The notes under the pieces: model-generated
Database searches by the model: none
Seen by the model: the letters and a program-made list of their open reading frames with translations, nothing else
What the model was told of the DNA's origin: nothing
Shown here: in pieces, positions 1 to 6,482 of the stretch
Position numbering within the stretch: the stretch's first letter is position 1
Layout: the number at the start of each line of letters is the position of its first letter
From: UBA6115 sp964629345
GTDB taxonomy: Bacteria > Bacillota > Clostridia > Christensenellales > Aristaeellaceae
Reading direction: 5' to 3'
Length of the DNA stretch: 7,205 nt
NCBI GenBank assembly: GCA_964629345.1
Contig: CAZVSG010000108.1
Span: 1-7,205 of the forward strand
Made by a program: the position numbers and the translations under genes

Positions 1-485
1 ATGATGAAGGGATTGCCCCAGATGTAATAGCTGACCTGCAGGTCCCTTACCGCGTGCAGGTCTTTCCGTGTCAGCAGGTAGACGCGGCAGCGGGCCGTCT
101 GTCCCGGAGCGATCTCAAAGGACAGGTTGACGTCCTGACCCATGGCTTCCTGCTGGGAATAGCAGAACACGTCGCCCTTGACCGGCACGATCTGGGCTTC
201 CAGCATGTCCGCCTGGACCAGCCCCCGGTTGCGCACCAGAAGGGTATACTGCAGGATCACGTAGTCCCCGGCGTTTCCGCTCAGGACGGGGTCATACACC
301 AGCCCGCGGGCCGCGTTGCCGCGGATCAGAGGGACCAGGCGGTCATACTCCGCCTGAAAGGTTTGCGCGGGCAAAGGCTGCACGCTTTCCACGCTGATCT
401 CAAGACGTGCGTTCAGATAGCCCCACAGGGTGAGACCGCCGACGATCAGCGCGATGACCGCGAGGGCGAGCGCGATCTTTTTCAT
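1..485 (-). CDS. Membrane-anchored exported protein of unknown function, third gene of ZorAB-like operon (partial, C-terminus off left edge)
   Basis: An uninterrupted reading frame of 161 codons starts at ATG 485 and is still open at base 1. Residues 1-2 onward begin MKK, followed by a hydrophobic segment at about 4-23 that reads as a signal anchor or uncleaved signal peptide, so the rest should lie outside the cell. Residues about 75-161 look beta-rich (alternating hydrophobic strands such as YVILQYTLLVRNRG, and later VSYYIWGN), suggesting an Ig-like or similar sandwich domain; C108 and C133 could form a disulfide. Its ATG shares one base with the TGA of the OmpA-like gene (TGATG), and an AAGGGG Shine-Dalgarno lies 6 nt upstream inside that gene, so the two are translationally coupled. 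I do not recognise the family. The coupling suggests it works with the motor proteins at the outer face of the membrane; this is inference. It is not a recognisable ZorC, ZorD or ZorE. Confidence 0.8.
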   Translation of the reverse strand, partial: MKKIALALAVIALIVGGLTLWGYLNARLEISVESVQPLPAQTFQAEYDRLVPLIRGNAARGLVYDPVLSGNAGDYVILQYTLLVRNRGLVQADMLEAQIVPVKGDVFCYSQQEAMGQDVNLSFEIAPGQTARCRVYLLTRKDLHAVRDLQVSYYIWGNPFI

Positions 486-1459
486 CAGTTGCCCCTTAGC
501 AGGATGTCGTTCATCTTCTGGATCATTTCGGAGTCCTTGAGCCTGAACTGGATCTCGACCCTGCGGGAGGCGTCCATGTTTTCCGTGCCGTCAGGATAGA
601 AGATCCGGTCGGAATAGCTCCTCCCCTTGGCGGTGAGGATGCTCTGCAGCCTGCTTTGCTGCTGGGGGAGAAGCCCCGGCATCTCCAGGCAGTAGGTGGC
701 CACGCCCAGCGCGCGGTCCTGGGACAGCTGAAGGTTGCTCAGGTAGCTGCCCCGCGAGTCGGTATGCCCCTCGATCACGATCTCCGCTACGTAGGCCTCG
801 TACTCGGGCCTGAGCAAGACGCTCAGGTACACCGGGATCAGCTGCGCCAGCTGGACCTGGCCCGCAGGGAGCAGGACGTCCTCGCCGGTCTGGAACAGCA
901 GGGTGCTGTCCAGCATGATGTCCCCTGTATCCTCGTTCACCTTGACCCCCAGGCTGTTCTGGGCGAAGGCGATGCTCAGGTCCTTGATGATCTTGGTGCG
1001 TACGCCCAGCAGCTCGTCGATCTGCTGCTGCTGCTGGTTCATCGCGAGCTGCATCTCGTTGAGGGAGGTTTCCTGGGCGAGCAGCTGCAGCTGCAGCAGG
1101 GCCTGCTCATCCTGCTGCGTTTTCAGCGCTGTCTGCGCGGCGAAAAGTTCGTCCTCCTGCTGCTGCAGCTGGATCTGGATGGAGGCGACCTCTTCTTCTT
1201 TTCCCATCAGCTCCGCCTGGGCTGTCCGGAGGTCTTCCTCTTTCTGCACCAGGGCGATCTGCGTCCTGTCCAGTTCCGCCTGCTGGGCTTCCAGCTCCTG
1301 GGTCTTGATGTGCAGCACCGTATAATACTGATAGATGCTCACCATCAAGGCGAGGATGAACACCAGCAGCAGACTGGAAAGCATGTCCGAGAAGGAGATC
1401 CAGTAGCTGCCGATGTCGGCCCGCGTGATCTGCCTGCTTCTTGCGCGGATCATGCGCAT
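485..1459 (-). CDS. ZorB/MotB-like stator protein with OmpA-family peptidoglycan-binding domain
   Basis: 324 residues. The order is a short basic cytoplasmic N-terminus, one membrane helix at about 19-46, a coiled coil at about 50-156, and an OmpA/MotB C-terminal domain at about 158-308. The helix has an aspartate at its start (D25 in SFSDMLSSLLLVF), the position of the proton-accepting Asp of MotB, TolR/ExbD and ZorB. The OmpA domain holds GHTDS (231-235) and NLQLSQDRALGV (242-253), an exact fit to the N-x2-LS-x2-RA-x2-V peptidoglycan-binding signature, plus SRRVEIQF near the end. By family, such proteins anchor a proton-driven stator to the cell wall. ATG 1459 is preceded by GGAGGG at 1468-1473 with 8 nt spacing, inside the end of the ZorA-like gene and one base past its TAG. 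An in-frame ATG two codons later is an alternative start. The family call is firm; a Zorya-specific role is not. Confidence 0.9.
   Translation of the reverse strand: MRMIRARSRQITRADIGSYWISFSDMLSSLLLVFILALMVSIYQYYTVLHIKTQELEAQQAELDRTQIALVQKEEDLRTAQAELMGKEEEVASIQIQLQQQEDELFAAQTALKTQQDEQALLQLQLLAQETSLNEMQLAMNQQQQQIDELLGVRTKIIKDLSIAFAQNSLGVKVNEDTGDIMLDSTLLFQTGEDVLLPAGQVQLAQLIPVYLSVLLRPEYEAYVAEIVIEGHTDSRGSYLSNLQLSQDRALGVATYCLEMPGLLPQQQSRLQSILTAKGRSYSDRIFYPDGTENMDASRRVEIQFRLKDSEMIQKMNDILLRGN
1034..1285 (-). repeat. Six-copy 14-residue (42-nt) coding repeat in the coiled-coil stalk of the ZorB-like protein
   Basis: Residues 59-142 divide without gaps into six 14-residue units: QQAELDRTQIALVQ, KEEDLRTAQAELMG, KEEEVASIQIQLQQ, QEDELFAAQTALKT, QQDEQALLQLQLLA and QETSLNEMQLAMNQ. 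A degenerate seventh begins QQQQIDEL. Position 9 is Gln in 6/6, position 12 is Leu in 5/6 (Met in the last), position 5 is Leu in 4/6, and positions 1-4 are acidic or Gln/Lys. Two heptads per unit give an uninterrupted coiled coil in which Leu and a recurring Gln can occupy alternating core positions. At 1.5 A rise per residue, 84-98 residues span roughly 125-150 A. The DNA shows CTG runs (for example 1022-1036) because CAG codes for Gln on the minus strand. Confidence 0.85.
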
Positions 1460-1460
1460 C

Positions 1461-3002
1461 CTATGCGCCCTCCGCCATCTGTTCGGCGGCTCGCGTTGCG
1501 CGGGTCAGCGCCTGGGTCATGTCGTTGAGGGCCTGCTGGACCCGGGTGAAACCCTTCATATCCAATGGCGCTGATTCTCCGGCCTTTTCCGCGGCGGCCT
1601 TCATGTCCTTGATGAGGCGGACGGTCATGTCCCGCATGTTCTCCTCAAACAGCCCCATCGTGCGGGCAAGGCCGGAGGAGATGTTCTCCACAAACCCGGC
1701 GTAGCTTTCCTGAAGGAGCTTGCCGGAACGGTTCATCTCATTGGCGACTTCGTGCGCGCGGTCGCCCGCCGCGTCGGACTGCTTCTCCACCGCCTCAAGG
1801 ACGCGTCCGGACCAGGCTGCGTACTGCTCCATCTGCCGCATCAGGTCGGTCTGGGCTTCCTGCAGGGCCTGATACCGCTGGTTCTGCAGGACGACGTCCT
1901 GGTGCATGCCGGACAGGATCCCGGCGGTCTGTTCTGACAGCTGCGCACCGCTTTCCTGCGCGCGGCTCAGCTCGCTGATATAGCCCTCAAATCGGTCGAT
2001 CACCGTCTGGGTGACCTGACCGGTGCGCTGGATGCTGTCCATGATCGCGTCAGCGGCGGACATCGTCCTGTTGACGGATTCCAGGTTCACGCTCTGGGAC
2101 TGGTTGATCTGGGAGAGCAGCTTGCCCAGCTGAACGAACTGGCCGCCCAGCGCGCTGTTCATCCCCGCCACGAACTGGCTGACGACGTGGTTCAGGCCCT
2201 CCGCCTGGGCCTGGGTCTCATGGAGGATGAAGCTCTGGACGTTCTGGGAAATGGGGGTGAAGGAGCGTTCGACTGCCGCGCCGATGCCGCTTTCAAGCTT
2301 GCCGCTGATGTCGGTGAAAGCGCCGGACAGGAAGGCTGCCTGGTCCTCCATGTAGCAGGTCTGCCGTACCGGCTCATCCAGCGGCCGCTGCATCACGGCC
2401 TCGGAAAAGGCCTCATTGAAATCGTCCATCGCGCCGGTGGCTGCCCCCTGTGCCGCGCGGAAAAGGATGTTGAAGGTCAGGGAAGCGACCAGGCCGGCGA
2501 TGGAGGTGCCGTACGCGAAGGTCATCCCTGAAATCATCGTGTGGACGGAGACGACCGTCTTCTCGGCGCTGCTCAGGTCCAGCGTGCCGAGCCCCCGCAT
2601 CAGGCCGATGAAGGTCCCCAGAATGCCAAGGGAGGTCAGAAAGCCCGGGATGACCTCGGCCAGCTGAAAGCGGGCGAAGCCGGACAGGACATTTTCATCG
2701 TTGATATAATCCTCCACGTCGCAGCCAAGGCCTCTCTGGTCCAGCTGCTCCGCGTTCAGGAGGAAACGGCTCCATTGCTTCTGCATGGGTTTGCCCAGGA
2801 AAAGGCTGTCCTGCCAGTCGGGGCGTCCCGTGTCCTTGGGCTTGAACACGGCCAGGCTGTGGATGCCCTTGCGGAAACAGCGGGCCGCGCGCCTGAGCGG
2901 GAGAACGCACTTGATCAGACCGATGAGAAAGCAGGCGGCCACGGCGCCGTAGATCAGCAGGTCGATCAGCCTGCCGGAGAGGGTGGACAAAAATTCGTTC
3001 AA
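1461..3002 (-). CDS. ZorA-like MotA/TolQ/ExbB proton-channel protein with long cytoplasmic helical tail
   Basis: Predicted 513 residues from TTG 3002; an ATG at 3029 in the same frame would give 522. Three membrane segments are visible at about 12-35, 116-138 and 156-181 (numbered from the TTG), with a cytoplasmic stretch between the first and second. This is the TolQ/ExbB/ZorA topology, not the four helices of flagellar MotA. The second and third helices carry the family core, LGILGTFIGLMRGL and GMTFAYGTSIAGLVASL, with threonines T130 and T166 where TolQ-type channels have conserved pore-lining Thr. The remaining 330 or so residues are helical, Gln/Ala/Ser-rich and methyl-accepting-protein-like in texture, without a recognised enzyme domain. 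In Zorya, ZorA forms a pentamer around a ZorB dimer and its tail carries the signal into the cytoplasm. The TTG is preferred because AAAGGCGGTG lies just upstream, whereas the ATG has no Shine-Dalgarno and overlaps a predicted -10 box. First gene of the operon. Confidence 0.88.
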   Translation of the reverse strand: MNEFLSTLSGRLIDLLIYGAVAACFLIGLIKCVLPLRRAARCFRKGIHSLAVFKPKDTGRPDWQDSLFLGKPMQKQWSRFLLNAEQLDQRGLGCDVEDYINDENVLSGFARFQLAEVIPGFLTSLGILGTFIGLMRGLGTLDLSSAEKTVVSVHTMISGMTFAYGTSIAGLVASLTFNILFRAAQGAATGAMDDFNEAFSEAVMQRPLDEPVRQTCYMEDQAAFLSGAFTDISGKLESGIGAAVERSFTPISQNVQSFILHETQAQAEGLNHVVSQFVAGMNSALGGQFVQLGKLLSQINQSQSVNLESVNRTMSAADAIMDSIQRTGQVTQTVIDRFEGYISELSRAQESGAQLSEQTAGILSGMHQDVVLQNQRYQALQEAQTDLMRQMEQYAAWSGRVLEAVEKQSDAAGDRAHEVANEMNRSGKLLQESYAGFVENISSGLARTMGLFEENMRDMTVRLIKDMKAAAEKAGESAPLDMKGFTRVQQALNDMTQALTRATRAAEQMAEGA

Positions 3003-3007
3003 GTGAT

Positions 3008-3017
3008 TCACCGCCTT
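3008..3017 (-). promoter_or_regulatory. Shine-Dalgarno deciding a TTG start for the ZorA-like gene
   Basis: Read on the minus strand, AAGGCGGTGA differs from the ideal AAGGAGGTGA at one base and ends 5 nt before TTG at 3002-3000. The longest-ORF ATG at 3029 has only A/T-rich sequence upstream. The translational start is therefore placed at 3002, which still leaves the first membrane helix complete. Confidence 0.6.
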
Positions 3018-3027
3018 TATGAATGCC

Positions 3028-3056
3028 ATTGTAACTATTTATTATCAATAATGCAA
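3028..3056 (-). promoter_or_regulatory. Predicted sigma-A-type promoter of the ZorAB-like operon
   Basis: On the minus strand a -35-like TTGCAT (3056-3051) is followed by a 17-nt spacer and TACAAT (3033-3028, 5/6 to consensus). The -10 overlaps the ATG at 3029, so transcription would begin near 3021 and exclude that ATG. A second possibility is TAGTCA (3070-3065), 18 nt, GATAAT (3046-3041), starting near 3034. Both are compatible with the TTG start at 3002. The spacer contains a small palindrome, TTATT-ATC-AATAA on the plus strand (3039-3051), which might be an operator or chance in A/T-rich DNA. Confidence 0.45.
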
Positions 3057-3112
3057 CAATTCCGTGACTATTTGAAACAGACAGGCGCGGCATGGCTTTT
3101 CGCCGGCTTTGC

Positions 3113-3141
3113 TTGAATCGGCCTGATGAATGGGCTATACT
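3113..3141 (+). promoter_or_regulatory. Predicted sigma-A-type promoter of hprK-glk-asnS
   Basis: TTGAAT (3113-3118, 4/6 to the -35 consensus) is followed by exactly 17 nt and TATACT (3136-3141, 5/6 to the -10 consensus). Transcription would start near 3148, leaving a leader of about 40 nt before the TTG at 3187. The upstream ATG at 3130 lies before the -10 and cannot be the start if this promoter is used. I see no convincing CcpA cre site in 3030-3186. Confidence 0.55.
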
Positions 3142-3172
3142 GAACCGGAATCCCTGCGAGGCCGGCTGGCTG

Positions 3173-3182
3173 AAAGGCGGTG
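3173..3182 (+). promoter_or_regulatory. Shine-Dalgarno deciding a TTG start for hprK
   Basis: AAAGGCGGTG, the same ten bases found before the divergent ZorA-like gene, with 6 nt between its GCGG core and TTG 3187. Starting there gives an N-terminus (VDLSDFTRSLNLRILSP) that aligns with the usual HprK beginning, while the 19 extra residues from ATG 3130 do not look like the family. Confidence 0.65.
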
Positions 3183-3186
3183 TCCC

Positions 3187-4098
3187 TTGGTCGATCTGAG
3201 CGACTTCACCCGATCACTCAACCTGCGCATCCTTTCGCCTTCCAACCGGAAGGAACTGAACATCCAGTCAGCGGAGCTCAACAGGCCCGGGCTTGAGCTG
3301 GTCGGCTATTACGATCACTTCGCCTTTGAACGCCCCCAGGTGTTCGGCAACGTCGAGATGGGCTATCTGATGGACCTGAGCCCGATGAGCCGCAGGAGCA
3401 AGCTTGAGAAGTTCTTTTCCTATGATATCCCCTGTGTCATCCTCTGCCGCGGGCACGTTCCGCCGGAGGAGATGCTGAGGATCGCCGAGGAAAAGGATCT
3501 CCCCATCCTGGGATCGGACATGTCCACCACTGGGTTCATCGTATCGGCCATCATGCACCTGAACCGAGTGCTGGCCCCGCATACCATGATGCACGCCGTG
3601 CTGGTCGACGTGTACGGCATCGGCGTGCTGATCACGGGGGAGTCGGGTGTCGGGAAGAGCGAGGCAGCGCTGGAGCTGGTCAAGCGCGGCCATCAGCTGG
3701 TCGCCGACGACGTGGTGGACATCTGCCGCGTCAACGAGAACCGCCTGGTCGGCGAAGCGCCGGAGACGGTCCGCCATTTCATGGAGATCCGCGGCATCGG
3801 CATCATCGACATCCGCCAGATGTACGGCATCGGCGCTGTGCTGATGAGCAAGTCCATCGACCTGGAGATCCATCTGGAGCAGTGGAACGAGACGAAGGAA
3901 TATGACCGCCTCGGGCTGGAGGAGACTTTCATCAGCATCCTGGACGTGAAGGTGCCCAGCCTTGTCCTGCCGGTCAAACCCGGGCGGAACCTCGCCATCA
4001 TCATCGAAGTGGCCGCCCGCAACCTCAGTTTGAGGCGGCTTGGATACTCGGCGGCGCGGGAGCTTGACAGGCGCCTGAGCGACATGACGGGGCACTGA
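3187..4098 (+). CDS. hprK: HPr kinase/phosphorylase
   Basis: 303 residues from TTG, close to the roughly 310 usual for the family. Cytoplasmic bifunctional enzyme that phosphorylates Ser46 of HPr with ATP or PPi and removes that phosphate, setting CcpA-dependent carbon catabolite repression in Firmicutes. Residues about 1-125 are the N-terminal HprK domain. The kinase domain has the P-loop GESGVGKS (151-158), preceded by H136 in the position of the catalytic-region His, then LVADDVVDI, the HprK signature EIRGIGIIDIR (200-210), and the C-terminal PVKPGRNLAIIIEVAARN motif. All key elements are intact. It heads an operon with glucokinase (17-nt gap) and asnS and is transcribed divergently from the ZorAB-like operon. 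A longer version from ATG 3130 (322 residues) is possible but lacks a Shine-Dalgarno and starts upstream of the predicted -10. Confidence 0.96.
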   Translation: MVDLSDFTRSLNLRILSPSNRKELNIQSAELNRPGLELVGYYDHFAFERPQVFGNVEMGYLMDLSPMSRRSKLEKFFSYDIPCVILCRGHVPPEEMLRIAEEKDLPILGSDMSTTGFIVSAIMHLNRVLAPHTMMHAVLVDVYGIGVLITGESGVGKSEAALELVKRGHQLVADDVVDICRVNENRLVGEAPETVRHFMEIRGIGIIDIRQMYGIGAVLMSKSIDLEIHLEQWNETKEYDRLGLEETFISILDVKVPSLVLPVKPGRNLAIIIEVAARNLSLRRLGYSAARELDRRLSDMTGH

Positions 4099-4115
4099 GC
4101 AGTCAGGAGAAGAGC

Positions 4116-5084
4116 ATGGTATATATCGGCATTGACCTTGGCGGAACAAAGATCGCCGCGGGCATCACGGACGGCGGGGAGAAGATCATCGCGCAGGCTT
4201 CCGCGCCGACGGATGCGCGTCGCCCCTATCAGGAAGTGGTGCGGGACATGGCCGCATGTTCACTCAAGGCGATGGAACAGGCCGGCCTTGCGCCGGGCGA
4301 TGTCGGCGCGATCGGCGTGGGCATACCGGGGATCGCGGAGAACGTCAACGGCACGGTGATCTTCTGCACCAACCTTGGCTGGCACAACGTCCCCCTGAGG
4401 GAAGAGCTGCGCAGGCACATCGATAAGCCGGTCTTCATCGACAATGACGCCACGGTGGCTGGGCTGGCGGAATCCATCGCCGGGGTCAGCCGGGGAGCAT
4501 CCTCCAGCGTGTTCCTCACGCTGGGGACCGGGGTGGGCGGCGGCATCATCATCAACGGGAAACCCTGGACAGGCGCGCACGGCGTCGCCAGCGAACTGGG
4601 GCATCTGACGCTGGAGGTGGACGGGATCCCCTGCACCTGCGGCAAGGACGGGTGCCTGGAGCGCTACTGCTCAGCCACGGCGCTCATCCGCATGGCGCGC
4701 GAGGCCGTCAGCCTGCACCCGGACAGCCTGATCATGAGCCGCGCAGACGGCAGGACCGAGAACATCAACGGCCGGGTGGTGATCGACTGCGCGAAGGAAG
4801 GCGACCCCACTGCGATGAAGGTGTTTGACCGCTATACGAAGTACCTGGCCCTGGCCTGCAACAACGTCGTTTCCTTCCTGGATCCAGAGGTCATCGTGCT
4901 TGGCGGGGGCATCAGCCATGCGGGGAGTTTCCTTCTGGACGCGGTGCGAGAAAAGCTGCCCCGCTACCTGATGTTCAGGACCATGCCCTACAGCAGGCTG
5001 GAACTGGCGGTCCTTGGCAACAGCGCCGGCATGATCGGCGCGGCGCTTCTTGGAAAAATGATGAAAGAGGAGAATGTTCTTTGA
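4116..5084 (+). CDS. glcK: ROK-family glucokinase
   Basis: 322 residues, a normal ROK glucokinase length. It uses ATP to phosphorylate glucose to glucose-6-phosphate in the cytoplasm. Visible elements are the N-terminal phosphate-binding DLGGTK (7-12), the catalytic Asp D111 in FIDNDA, the glycine-rich LGTGVGGG (136-143), and the ROK zinc site with H163 in ELGH and C173, C175 and C180 in CTCGKDGC, followed by E182. A C-terminal LGGGISHAG completes the ATP site. ATG 4116 has AGGAGA at 4105-4110, 5 nt upstream, in the short gap after hprK. Its TGA overlaps the TTG of asnS. Related ROK enzymes use fructose, N-acetylmannosamine or other sugars, so glucose is the most likely but not proven substrate. 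Pairing with hprK fits coordination of sugar entry with catabolite control. Confidence 0.93.
   Translation: MVYIGIDLGGTKIAAGITDGGEKIIAQASAPTDARRPYQEVVRDMAACSLKAMEQAGLAPGDVGAIGVGIPGIAENVNGTVIFCTNLGWHNVPLREELRRHIDKPVFIDNDATVAGLAESIAGVSRGASSSVFLTLGTGVGGGIIINGKPWTGAHGVASELGHLTLEVDGIPCTCGKDGCLERYCSATALIRMAREAVSLHPDSLIMSRADGRTENINGRVVIDCAKEGDPTAMKVFDRYTKYLALACNNVVSFLDPEVIVLGGGISHAGSFLLDAVREKLPRYLMFRTMPYSRLELAVLGNSAGMIGAALLGKMMKEENVL
5066..5072 (+). promoter_or_regulatory. Shine-Dalgarno for the TTG start of asnS
   Basis: AGAGGAG inside the last codons of the glucokinase gene, 8 nt before TTG 5081. The TTG shares bases with the glucokinase stop in the string TTGA (5081-5084), a classic arrangement for termination-reinitiation coupling. 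An ATG at 5074 lies out of frame with asnS. Confidence 0.65.
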
Positions 5085-6469
5085 GCAGCATCAGCATTGT
5101 TGAACTGTATCATCAGACCCCGCAGGACGGGGAGACCGTGACCGTTTCCGGATGGGTCCGGACAGTCCGCGACAGCAAGGCCTTTGCCTTTATCGAGCTC
5201 AACGACGGCTCCTGTTTCCGCAATCTGCAGATCGTCTGCGAGGCGAACATGCCCGGCTTTGACCTGGTCACGAAGGTCTCCCTGTCGTCCGCCATCCGGG
5301 TCACCGGCAGCCTGGTGCGCACCCCCGGGATGAAGCAGCCCTTTGAGCTGAAAGCCAAAGAGGTCGTTCTTCTGGGACAGTGCGATGCGGATTATCCCCT
5401 GCAGAAAAAGCGGCACAGCTATGAATATCTGCGCACCATCACCCACCTGCGCCCCCGCACGAACACTTTCTCCGCGGTGTTTCGGATCCGCTCGATCGCG
5501 GCGCAGGCCATCCACGCCTATTTCACCCGGAAGGGCTTTACCTACGTGCACACGCCCATCATCACCACCAGCGATGCGGAAGGCGCGGGGGAAATGTTCC
5601 GCGTGACCACGCTTGACCTGGAAAAACCGCCGCGGGACGGGCAGGACGGGGTCGATTTCTCCGAGGACTTTTTCGGGAAGCAGGCTTCCCTGACGGTATC
5701 CGGGCAGCTGCAGGCGGAGGCCTACGCCCTGGCCTTTGGCAAGGTGTACACCTTTGGCCCGACCTTCCGGGCTGAGAACAGCAATACCCCCCGCCACGCG
5801 GCGGAGTTCTGGATGATCGAGCCGGAGATCGCCTTTGCCGACCTGAATGACGACATGGACCTGGCGGAGGACATGGTGCGCAGCGTGATCGACGCTGTCA
5901 TGCAAAAAGCGCCGGATGAACTGTCGTTCCTCAATGAGTTCGTTGATAAAGGGCTCATCCAGCGCCTGGACCACGTCCGAAACAGCGACTTTGCCCGCAT
6001 CAGTTATACCGAAGCGGTCGAAAAGCTGATCTCATCAGGCGAGAAGTTTGAATATCCCGCAAGGTGGGGGATGGACCTGCAGACAGAGCATGAACGCTAC
6101 CTGGCAGAGAAGCACTTCATGCGCCCGGTCTTCGTCACCGACTATCCCAAGGAGATCAAGGCGTTCTATATGCGCGCCAACCCGGACGGCAGGACGGTCG
6201 CCGCGGTGGACCTGCTGGTCCCCGGCGTGGGCGAGATGCTGGGCGGCAGCCAGCGCGAAGAGCGGTATGAGAAACTGCTGGGCAGGATCCGCGAGCTTGG
6301 GCTGAAGGAAGAGGAGTACGGCTGGTACCTGGACCTGCGCCGCTTCGGCACGGTCAGCCATGCCGGATTCGGCCTCGGGTTTGAGCGTTTTGTGATGTAC
6401 CTGACGGGCATCAGCAACATCCGGGACGTCCTGTCCTTCCCCCGGACGGCGGGACATGCCGAGTTTTAA
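5081..6469 (+). CDS. asnS: Asparaginyl-tRNA synthetase
   Basis: 462 residues, the usual bacterial AsnRS length. A class IIb aminoacyl-tRNA synthetase that charges tRNA(Asn) with asparagine using ATP. Residues about 19-100 form the OB-fold anticodon-binding domain (VSGWVRTVRDSKAFAFIELND). The catalytic domain shows the motif 1 region at about 141-161 ending in VHTPIITTSDAEGAGEMF, motif 2 as FRAENSNTPRHAAEFWMIEPE (229-249) and motif 3 as GFGLGFERFVMY (429-440). The AsnRS-type C-terminal tail ends PRTAGHAEF. NSNTPRH and the AEF end favour Asn over Asp specificity. The start is TTG, overlapping the glucokinase stop by 4 nt, and a strong terminator follows 13 nt after the stop. Presence of AsnRS means direct asparaginylation is available. 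Confidence 0.97.
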   Translation: MSSISIVELYHQTPQDGETVTVSGWVRTVRDSKAFAFIELNDGSCFRNLQIVCEANMPGFDLVTKVSLSSAIRVTGSLVRTPGMKQPFELKAKEVVLLGQCDADYPLQKKRHSYEYLRTITHLRPRTNTFSAVFRIRSIAAQAIHAYFTRKGFTYVHTPIITTSDAEGAGEMFRVTTLDLEKPPRDGQDGVDFSEDFFGKQASLTVSGQLQAEAYALAFGKVYTFGPTFRAENSNTPRHAAEFWMIEPEIAFADLNDDMDLAEDMVRSVIDAVMQKAPDELSFLNEFVDKGLIQRLDHVRNSDFARISYTEAVEKLISSGEKFEYPARWGMDLQTEHERYLAEKHFMRPVFVTDYPKEIKAFYMRANPDGRTVAAVDLLVPGVGEMLGGSQREERYEKLLGRIRELGLKEEEYGWYLDLRRFGTVSHAGFGLGFERFVMYLTGISNIRDVLSFPRTAGHAEF

Positions 6470-6482
6470 CTGACAAACTAAT

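Noticed and set aside
1022..1036. CTG triplet run that looks like a microsatellite
   Set aside because: It is the antisense of CAG codons for the poly-Gln stretch of the coiled coil, already explained by the coding repeat.
656..1528. Plus-strand open frame of 290 codons opposite the ZorB-like gene
   Set aside because: Its translation is a Leu/Gln/His-rich antisense shadow of a repeat-rich, GC-biased gene whose minus-strand product has clear OmpA and membrane motifs.
3130..3186. ATG 3130 as the start of hprK
   Set aside because: It lacks a Shine-Dalgarno, precedes the predicted -10 box, and adds 19 residues unlike the family N-terminus.
3268..4149. Minus-strand open frame of 293 codons across hprK
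   Set aside because: The plus strand encodes an intact HPr kinase with all signature motifs; the antisense translation is His/Asp-rich and shows no family features.
4988..5974. Minus-strand open frame of 328 codons across the glucokinase end and asnS
   Set aside because: It is an antisense shadow of two well-conserved enzymes, which GC-rich coding DNA commonly produces.
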